Below are positions 1 to 4,904 of a stretch of 5,169 bases of DNA, in pieces (the stretch's first letter is position 1; the number at the start of each line of letters is the position of its first letter). The DNA lies in assembly GCA_025462785.1 (NCBI GenBank), contig JAOAPG010000425.1:1-5169 (forward strand), written 5' to 3'. Made by a program: the position numbers and the translations under genes. A model generated the notes under the pieces. It was not told the DNA's origin. It made no database searches and worked only from the letters and a program-made list of their open reading frames with translations. Source of the DNA: Acidobacteriaceae bacterium. Lineage in GTDB: Bacteria; Acidobacteriota; Terriglobia; Terriglobales; Acidobacteriaceae.

Positions 1-299
1 TCGATTTTCGAGACATAAGTTCGCGGCACCGACATCCGGCCCGCGAGTTGGCGCTGACTGAGCCCGTTCCGTAAACGCATCGACCGAATCGAGGCCGCCA
101 GGTTCAGATGTCCGCGGCCATGCCCCATGCTGGTGACGACTTGCGGCATGGGAGTCGGCGCCACGAGCTCTGGTTCGTCCTCATCAAGCGAGGTCTTGCA
201 GCGCCGGCACAGGCTGTTGGTTGTACGGAATTGGACTAGCAAGCAACGGTCGCAACGGACGACTTCCCGCGAATCTACCGGGGCAAGAGTGGTGGCCAT
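1..299 (-). CDS. Zinc-ribbon plus XRE-family helix-turn-helix transcriptional regulator (N-terminal part, cut by window edge)
   Basis: Probable DNA-binding regulator. I translated this by hand from the ATG whose complement is at 297-299; the frame stays open for 99 codons to the left edge, so the C-terminus is missing. Residues 16-34 hold two CxxC pairs (C16/C19 and C31/C34, 11 residues apart), which fits a small zinc ribbon. An acidic, proline-containing linker follows (about 38-62). Residues 68-99 read as the first helices of an XRE/HTH_3 domain, including LSQRQLAGRMSVPRTYVSKI, where the recognition helix and the Y-V-S-K-I ending are typical. The family usually continues with one or two more helices. 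The gene is divergent from the HD-domain gene, with 180 bases between the starts. No clear Shine-Dalgarno sits before the ATG. The target and the ligand or signal are unknown. The HTH assignment is strong; zinc binding is inferred from cysteine spacing. Confidence 0.86.
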   Translation of the reverse strand, partial: MATTLAPVDSREVVRCDRCLLVQFRTTNSLCRRCKTSLDEDEPELVAPTPMPQVVTSMGHGRGHLNLAASIRSMRLRNGLSQRQLAGRMSVPRTYVSKI

Positions 300-367
300 C
301 TAAGGTTGGGAGTTGCCAGAGCAGGCAAACCCAGGAACCAAACCGTAGTTCCTTAAGCTGTTGCGTA

Positions 368-396
368 ATTTGCGTTACCGCCCCTGTGAATGTCAA
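368..396 (-). promoter_or_regulatory. Possible sigma-70-type promoter for the zinc-ribbon/XRE gene
   Basis: On the minus strand a perfect TTGACA (complement of 391-396) is followed, after 17 bases, by GCAAAT (complement of 368-373), which matches only three of six positions of the -10 consensus. It would start transcription about 60 bases before the ATG at 299. The -35 box is good and the -10 box is poor, so this is a tentative call. Confidence 0.3.
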
Positions 397-467
397 GTAA
401 AATTTCAGCAACACTAACAAATAAATCGTCTGCACCGAATAACAAATTCTTGCGAAGCCCAGCAAAT

Positions 468-473
468 AAGGAA
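468..473 (+). promoter_or_regulatory. Ribosome binding site that sets the start of the HD-domain gene
   Basis: AAGGAA lies six bases before the ATG at 480-482. The same frame is open upstream to an ATG at 390, but that start has no comparable site and would add 30 residues of low-complexity Ser/Asn/Lys sequence outside the HD fold. The site therefore decides in favour of 480. Confidence 0.75.
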
Positions 474-479
474 CAAAAC

Positions 480-1022
480 ATGGTAGATCGAGAAGCGGCG
501 TGGTGTTTACTAAATGAGTTCACCCAATCAGAAAGTTTGCGCAAACATGCACTGGCAGTCGAGGCATGCATGCGTGCCTACGGGCGGCAATTTTCCGAAG
601 ACGAAGAGCTTTGGGCGGTCGTGGGCCTGCTACACGATTTCGATTATGACAAGTATCCCAGCCCCGAAGATCATCCATACAAGGGGAATGAGATTTTGAA
701 AGAGCGTGGCTATCCGGAGGAAATCCGTCGAGCCATTATGTCGCATGCAGAGTACACCGGCGTGACCCGTGACAGCCGGATGGAAAAGGCGTTATTCGCC
801 TGCGATGAGCTAGCCGGATTCATCACAGCAGTGGCATTGGTAAAGCCAGGGAAATCTCTGGCCGAAGTCGACGCGAGGTCCGTACGAAAGAAGATGAAAG
901 ACAAAGCCTTCGCCCGTAGCGTGAAGCGCGAGGACATCATAAACGGCGCGAGTGAGTTAGGCGTGGACTTGGAAGAGCACATCGCCTTCTGCATAGAAGC
1001 GCTGAAAGGTCCAAAGATTTAG
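480..1022 (+). CDS. HD-domain protein (HDIG-type predicted phosphohydrolase), 180 aa
   Basis: Predicted soluble metal-dependent phosphohydrolase of the HD superfamily; the substrate cannot be read from the sequence. The metal-binding pattern is complete: H23 in the first helix (LRKHALAVEA), the H52-D53 doublet in GLLHDFDYDKYP, H89 in IMSHAEYTG and D109 in FACDELAGF. H65 in the segment after the doublet could be a further ligand. The C-terminal third (about 125-175) is a charged helical region ending in LGVDLEEHIAFCIEAL. This looks like the compact stand-alone HDIG family found in many phyla, where members of about 180-200 residues are normal, so the protein appears full length. The start at 480 was chosen for its AAGGAA site and its fit to the domain boundary. 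The gene is divergent from the XRE regulator and convergent with the amidase gene, with 29 bases between the stops. It appears monocistronic. The family call is firm; the activity is inferred. Confidence 0.93.
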   Translation: MVDREAAWCLLNEFTQSESLRKHALAVEACMRAYGRQFSEDEELWAVVGLLHDFDYDKYPSPEDHPYKGNEILKERGYPEEIRRAIMSHAEYTGVTRDSRMEKALFACDELAGFITAVALVKPGKSLAEVDARSVRKKMKDKAFARSVKREDIINGASELGVDLEEHIAFCIEALKGPKI

Positions 1023-1028
1023 GATTGG

Positions 1029-1053
1029 AAGGTTCCGCTGGGAATTGAACCTT
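1029..1053. terminator. Weak stem-loop between convergent stops, possible bidirectional terminator
   Basis: AAGGTTC (1029-1035) and GAACCTT (1047-1053) form a perfect 7-bp stem with an 11-base loop, placed exactly between the convergent HD and amidase genes; the right arm overlaps the amidase stop codon. Neither strand has a proper T-tract after the stem, so it is not a canonical intrinsic terminator. It may act weakly or only as a 3' end structure. Confidence 0.35.
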
Positions 1054-3445
1054 ACTTCCTAACGGGCTTATCCGAGGTGCTCGCCATCTTTACCTTCTGC
1101 GACGCTTCCGCGTAGCGCGCGAGCCCTTTATATAGCGCCTCTGCGATCTGCTGGCGATATGCCGCGCTTTGGAGTTCGGTCTCATCTTCTGGACTGCTGA
1201 CGAACGAGACTTCAGCCAGAATCGCCGGCATTGAGGTTCCTGTCAGAACGACGTAGGAAGCTTCTTTTACTCCGCGATCTCGCAGGCCGGGATTCTTCGC
1301 TGCGAGCGTTCCGTAGAGTGCTCGCTGAACACTGGTTGCGAAACGGTGCGATTCCTTTACCTTTTCGCGAATGTCGACGTTCGTCCAACTAATGTCTTGC
1401 AGCGGCAGTCCAGCGGCGTTTGCTTCCGGCGTCCTCGCCCTTACTGAAGAGTACGTGTTCGTGTAGTAAGTCTCGACTCCGCGAGCCGACGCATAGTCGC
1501 TGTAATTAGCGTGCACCGAAAGGAAGAGATTGGCACGCGCCACATTCGCAATTTCTGCCCGCTTCTCCAGCGGCAAATACGTATCGTCCTGGCGGGTGTA
1601 GATGACTTCAGCGTCTAACTTTCCCTCCACCAGCTTGCCGAGGCGTTCCACAATATCGAGCACGAGGTCTTTCTCCAGTAGCCCCTTACGCCCCACCGTT
1701 CCGAGGTCCCAGCCTCCATGTCCAGCGTCGAGCACTATTCGAAATTGCGGAGCATGAGTGTGAGCCTTCAGCTCAGATGTAGAAGTTTGAAGCGCCCCGA
1801 CCTGCGGACTACTCGGTGCCTTGGGAATTTTCACCGCAGCTAGACCTTGATTCGCGGCAGGAGGAGCAGCCAAAGCCGGAGTTGTTGGTACAAATAGGTC
1901 GACCTTTGCCGACGATTGAGATTTTGCGCCCTCTTTGCGAATTTCAACTACCAGACGGTAAGGGTGTTGCTCAAGGCTGACCGAGTAACCTGAACTCGCT
2001 TTGGTTTCGAGTACGACGCGAGTCATCCCGGGGTTGGGCTGCGCCACTCGCACCCGCACCAGGAACGCATCATCTACCGCGATTGTCTTCCCAAAAAGCC
2101 CAGCTGCTAGCGTTGTGTCGTGCAGGTCAAAATAGATTCTTTCCGGATTTGCGAGACGATGAGCCTCATATTGCACTTGATCTTGCAAATCGATCACAAC
2201 CGTACTCGAATCGGCCGAGGACCAATGACGTATGCCAGTGACTTCCGGTTGCACGCCGGATTTCGGCGCTTCCGCGGAGTCATCCATGTCATCACTGCTG
2301 GCGCCGGAACCTTGAGCCGATGAAGCCGTTGGTGGAGTGCTCATCTGCCGCCGCGGGGCGGTCGATTCAAGGTTGTGATGGAGCTTCCACCACACCCCGC
2401 CTCCAGTCAGCGTGCAAATCAACAGCAGCACCAAAACAACTTTTAATCCTGGGTGGGCGTTTCCCGCTTCAACGTGCTCGGGTGACGAGTCACTAACGCT
2501 TTCTTCGCGTGATGGTTCAGTGACGACGTTCAGATCTTCATATGTCTGGAGATTTTCAGATTCAATGCTCGGTATCGCGTCGGCAACTGACCCAGAGGGA
2601 AGCAGCGGGATTTGCGCAAGAACGGGCGGAGCCTCGGCTTCAACTTCAGCCGCGGCAGTTTCAGCTCGCGCAGCATTGATCACGGGCTCATCGACAATGA
2701 TTATTGGATCATCGACAATCGCTGGTTCTTCGACCGCCGCGCCAGGTTCCTCTCGGACAACATTCGGCACAACCCGCTGCGAAATTTCCGCGAGCCGGTC
2801 TTCTTCTTCCGGTCTTAATGCGGCCAGTATTAACTCGGCGAGCAGATTTAAACTGCGAACATCGCTGTCGTTGAATCCGTAGGCCTCAGTAGAGAAGGCC
2901 TCGATGAGGCCCACGACGCTTTGTCGTGCCGAGAGCGGCACCGCCACCATGGAGCGAGCGCCCAGACGGCGGCAGTGCTGCAGGTTTACTCGATGATCGG
3001 TCTCTGCATCATCGCAACGAATGATCTCGCCTTTTCGCAAGCACGCGCCGGAAAAACCAGAGTTCGGATCCAGCCGAACGCCCGCATCGGGCGCAATCGT
3101 TCCAGACGAAGCGCGGCACACAATTGCGTTTTCTTCCGCCAGCGCGATAGCGATGCCGTCCGCTCCAGTTATCGCAAGAGCGCGGTCAGCGACCAGTTGC
3201 AACACTTCATCGAGAACAAAATGTTGGAGCTCCCAAACATCGCCACTCGCTAATTCAGCGCTACCGTCGCGTGCTGCAAGCTCCCGTTTTCGGCGAATCT
3301 GTTCATGCAAAGAGGAAAATGCGAGCAGCGCTTGCAGAGCATCGTAGCCGTGGAAAGAAGGCCGCGCGCTTTGCGCCGCGGCAGGGGCCGAGAGATCCGC
3401 AGCGCCAACCAACCCAAGCCCCGTATTTTGAGGATTCGCGCTCAT
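1052..3445 (-). CDS. Membrane-anchored N-acetylmuramoyl-L-alanine amidase with cytoplasmic GAF domain (GAF-TM-AMIN-Amidase_3), 797 aa
   Basis: Predicted peptidoglycan hydrolase that cleaves the bond between N-acetylmuramic acid and L-alanine of the stem peptide. Domains in order: a GAF domain (about 75-210, with GFSGACLRKG, RLGARSMVAVPL and a closing helix at 195-210); an acidic Pro/Glu/Val linker (about 211-330); a single membrane helix (about 334-353, LKVVLVLLLICTLTGGGVWW); a polar linker; an AMIN domain (about 403-503); an Ala/Pro linker; and Amidase_3 (about 568-780). The catalytic site looks intact: H576 in LDAGHGG, E591 in GLLEKDL, H645 in LSVHAN and E745 in ILAEVSF. There is no N-terminal signal peptide, so the likely topology is GAF inside and AMIN plus amidase in the periplasm. 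Typical AmiA/B/C enzymes are about 290-450 residues with a signal peptide; the extra length here is the GAF half. The ATG at 3445 lacks a strong Shine-Dalgarno, but no better start is evident. The gene stands alone between two plus-strand genes. What the GAF domain senses is unknown. Confidence 0.97.
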   Translation of the reverse strand: MSANPQNTGLGLVGAADLSAPAAAQSARPSFHGYDALQALLAFSSLHEQIRRKRELAARDGSAELASGDVWELQHFVLDEVLQLVADRALAITGADGIAIALAEENAIVCRASSGTIAPDAGVRLDPNSGFSGACLRKGEIIRCDDAETDHRVNLQHCRRLGARSMVAVPLSARQSVVGLIEAFSTEAYGFNDSDVRSLNLLAELILAALRPEEEDRLAEISQRVVPNVVREEPGAAVEEPAIVDDPIIIVDEPVINAARAETAAAEVEAEAPPVLAQIPLLPSGSVADAIPSIESENLQTYEDLNVVTEPSREESVSDSSPEHVEAGNAHPGLKVVLVLLLICTLTGGGVWWKLHHNLESTAPRRQMSTPPTASSAQGSGASSDDMDDSAEAPKSGVQPEVTGIRHWSSADSSTVVIDLQDQVQYEAHRLANPERIYFDLHDTTLAAGLFGKTIAVDDAFLVRVRVAQPNPGMTRVVLETKASSGYSVSLEQHPYRLVVEIRKEGAKSQSSAKVDLFVPTTPALAAPPAANQGLAAVKIPKAPSSPQVGALQTSTSELKAHTHAPQFRIVLDAGHGGWDLGTVGRKGLLEKDLVLDIVERLGKLVEGKLDAEVIYTRQDDTYLPLEKRAEIANVARANLFLSVHANYSDYASARGVETYYTNTYSSVRARTPEANAAGLPLQDISWTNVDIREKVKESHRFATSVQRALYGTLAAKNPGLRDRGVKEASYVVLTGTSMPAILAEVSFVSSPEDETELQSAAYRQQIAEALYKGLARYAEASQKVKMASTSDKPVRK

Positions 3446-3568
3446 CCGATGCTTAGATCTTGTTCTGAAATAAAACGTCTAACCCAGCGTTCGCAATTGT
3501 TAAACTTTGTGAAAAGCCTGTGAATCGCCCTAGGTCATTTTTGTTGCCATCTCGGCACTTGGGGGGCA

Positions 3569-4000
3569 ATGGTTCCTATAAGTTACAGTGCTTTGTGCCG
3601 TACAGCAATCTTTCCTTCCACGCGAATGGATACGATTCACATCCTTTTCTTTGATAAGCTCATTCATAGTCGCAGAACAGGTTGTCTCAAATTGAGTGAA
3701 GAAAAAAAGCAGTCGCGCTGGAAATGGTCTTTTGGTCTCATGGCTACTGGAATCGCAGGGGCTGCCGTCGTGGCATTCCGTGGCTGCTGGCACCGCAAGA
3801 TGAGTTGGCCGGTTCGCTATCAGGATTGCTCCTATCAGGTCTGCTTGAACTGTGGAATCAAGCGACTCTTCGACGAAAAAGCCTTCCGCGCCTACGGCCC
3901 GTATAGCTACGATCTGAACAAGCTTGTCAGGCAAGATCTCGCACAATCGGAAGAAGACTCTCGACTGGCGGATGATTCCCGGCGCCGTCCTGCGTCGTAA
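3569..4000 (+). CDS. Small single-pass membrane protein with C-x-H / CxxC zinc-knuckle-like tail, start uncertain
   Basis: Unrecognised by name. From the ATG at 3569 it is 143 residues. A hydrophobic segment at 53-70 (WSFGLMATGIAGAAVVAF) follows a basic stretch and looks like a membrane anchor. After it come C73 and H75 in RGCWHRKMSWP and then C92/C95 in YQVCLNCG, a layout that could bind one zinc ion, followed by a conserved-looking RLFDEKAFRAYGPYSYDL region and a charged tail. I recall similar short proteins with MSWP and CxxCG motifs from Acidobacteriota, with no known role. The first 41 residues look non-coding in character. Alternative starts are ATG 3626 (residue 20) and TTG 3692 (residue 42), the latter giving a tidy 102-residue protein that begins just before the membrane helix. 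The ATG at 3569 has a G-run (3561-3566) nearby as its only ribosome-site support. The gene is convergent with the PilZ gene, with four bases between the stops. The reading frame is likely real; the start is open. Confidence 0.75.
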   Translation: MVPISYSALCRTAIFPSTRMDTIHILFFDKLIHSRRTGCLKLSEEKKQSRWKWSFGLMATGIAGAAVVAFRGCWHRKMSWPVRYQDCSYQVCLNCGIKRLFDEKAFRAYGPYSYDLNKLVRQDLAQSEEDSRLADDSRRRPAS

Positions 4001-4004
4001 CGAC

Positions 4005-4676
4005 TCAGCTCATCAGGTATTGCCGTTCGAGCCAGAGTTGCAGATTACGTCCGGCCGTACCTCCCATTTCCGCGAACCGAATTCCAGCATCACTCTGTTT
4101 TTGCCAAACAACGCTTCCATGAAATTTTAGAGACTGCTTCGTGCCCGGTAGCGCGAAGCCCACCTGCACCGGTCTATCTTGAGGGATCGATTCCTGAGTG
4201 CGCATTCTTAGACCACTCTGGCTAAGGTTCAAGAGGTGAGCTTTTTGGATCTGCTTACGTCCTAGTGCGACCGAAACGCTAGTGTCTAGCGGCTGGCGAT
4301 GATAACGGAGTCTTCCCTGGAGAATCGTATTGCGCGCTGCCGAAAGGGTTCGCACTGCTTGGTTGACTGAGAGCGGTTTCTGAAATACGAAGGTCCCCTC
4401 ACATTCCTGCAGATTTGTTTTCGAAGTGGCGCTTCCGATGATGACCAGCGGAACCGTATTGCGAAAGAAACTATTTTCCAGGCCGCTTAAGAGAGCAGAT
4501 GTACCGGATAAATCGCAATCCACAATCAGAGCATCGATCTTTGAGGTGGCCAGTTTGGCTCGCGCACGCTCTGGATCTGTCTCCACATCCACGCCGATGT
4601 GCAGGCCGCCCATGATGCACTCAAGCACACTGATTTCCGGCCAGTCTTTGGAGACGACCATGGATGAGAGTGTCAT
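4005..4676 (-). CDS. Receiver-like plus PilZ domain protein, 223 aa
   Basis: Probable cytoplasmic signalling protein. Residues 1-115 resemble a response-regulator receiver: IDALIVDCDLSG places D53 as the phospho-acceptor candidate, S82 (IIGSAT) fills the Ser/Thr switch position and K100-P101 (FVFQKPLS) the conserved Lys-Pro. The N-terminal acidic pair is degraded to S9-K10-D11, so phosphorylation by the usual magnesium-dependent route is doubtful. Residues about 120-220 form a PilZ domain, a family that often binds cyclic di-GMP: the NxSxxG motif is present (N150, S152, G155), but the RxxxR motif is altered, reading L123-R-Y-H-R127, with arginines at 122, 124 and 127. The C-terminal strands (GSVVWQKQSDAGIRFAEM) are typical of PilZ. 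The ATG at 4676 has only a weak ribosome site; ATG 4661 (M6) is an alternative. An operator-like palindrome lies 29-42 bases upstream. The next gene upstream on the same strand is the broken epimerase, 219 bases away, so co-transcription is possible but not shown. Confidence 0.92.
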   Translation of the reverse strand: MTLSSMVVSKDWPEISVLECIMGGLHIGVDVETDPERARAKLATSKIDALIVDCDLSGTSALLSGLENSFFRNTVPLVIIGSATSKTNLQECEGTFVFQKPLSVNQAVRTLSAARNTILQGRLRYHRQPLDTSVSVALGRKQIQKAHLLNLSQSGLRMRTQESIPQDRPVQVGFALPGTKQSLKFHGSVVWQKQSDAGIRFAEMGGTAGRNLQLWLERQYLMS

Positions 4677-4696
4677 CTCACAACTCTACTTGCCTC

Positions 4697-4728
4697 GTAA
4701 CACAGTTACCTAGATAACCAAGGTAATT
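4697..4728. promoter_or_regulatory. Cluster of overlapping inverted repeats upstream of the PilZ gene, candidate operator
   Basis: At 4705-4718 lies a 14-bp near-perfect palindrome, GTTACCTAGATAAC, centred on CTAG with a single mismatched pair. Its left half also pairs with GTAAC at 4697-4701 (GTAAC-ACA-GTTAC, perfect 5-bp arms), and TTACCT at 4706-4711 pairs with AGGTAA at 4721-4726 (extendable to 4728 with a G-T pair). The GTTAC motif and its complement thus recur four times in about 30 bases. The cluster starts 21 bases before the PilZ ATG (4676), where a dimeric repressor could block transcription. Function is inferred from symmetry and position only. Confidence 0.4.
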
Positions 4729-4739
4729 GGAAGGAAGTC

Positions 4740-4904
4740 AGGCTTTGGGCGTCAGGCTTTAGGCTCTAGGTTTGATCGACAGGTAGGAGGTCCTAATTTT
4801 CAAATTGCAAATTTTTCCCGAGAGAGATCGTGCTGAAGCCGGAATCCCGAAGCCTGCGGTCCAGAGCCTAAAGCCTAGAGCCTAAAGCCTAGAGCCTAAA
4901 GCCC
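4740..4904. repeat. 14-bp-period repeat element with inverted arms
   Basis: The right arm has five 14-bp units in register: GAAGCCGGAATCCC (4835), GAAGCCTGCGGTCC (4849), AGAGCCTAAAGCCT (4863 and 4877) and AGAGCCTAAAGCCC (4891); the last three are near-identical. The left arm carries the reverse complement: AGGCTTTGGGCGTC (4740), AGGCTTTAGGCTCT (4754) and a decayed third copy (4768). Left 4754-4770 pairs perfectly over 17 bp with right 4874-4890, and nearly as well one unit further with 4888-4904. The roughly 100-base interior includes an A/T-rich CAAATTGCAAATTTTT stretch and no ORF of note. The last right unit overlaps the epimerase stop codon. It may be a dispersed intergenic repeat, a large mRNA hairpin after the epimerase, or both; no transposase or target-site duplication is seen. 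Confidence 0.85.

Noticed and set aside
184..465. Minus-strand frame of 93 codons
   Set aside because: It overlaps the zinc-ribbon/XRE gene in another frame on the same strand and resembles no protein family; the XRE frame shows clear motifs.
390..479. N-terminal extension of the HD-domain gene from the ATG at 390
   Set aside because: It adds 30 low-complexity residues outside the HD fold, while the ATG at 480 has a well-spaced AAGGAA site and matches the usual family start.
2412..2882. Plus-strand frame of 156 codons rich in Ser/Ala/Thr
   Set aside because: It is antisense to the low-complexity linker of the amidase; its composition is what the opposite strand of that linker would give.
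3497..3525. TTGTTA followed 17 bases later by GTGAAT as a plus-strand promoter for the small membrane protein
   Set aside because: The -10 box matches only three of six positions; a minus-strand TTGCGA/TTATTT pair before the amidase gene is equally poor. No convincing promoter was found in 3446-3568.
3530..3946. Minus-strand frame of 138 codons
   Set aside because: It is antisense to the small membrane protein gene, which has the better features (membrane helix, CxxC, conserved-looking core).
3994..4004. GTCGT-A-ACGAC palindrome as a bidirectional terminator
   Set aside because: A one-base loop is too small to form a hairpin, and there is no T-tract on either side.
4740..4904. CRISPR array or insertion sequence
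   Set aside because: The 14-bp units are directly adjacent with no spacers, and there are no terminal duplications, transposase or cas genes.
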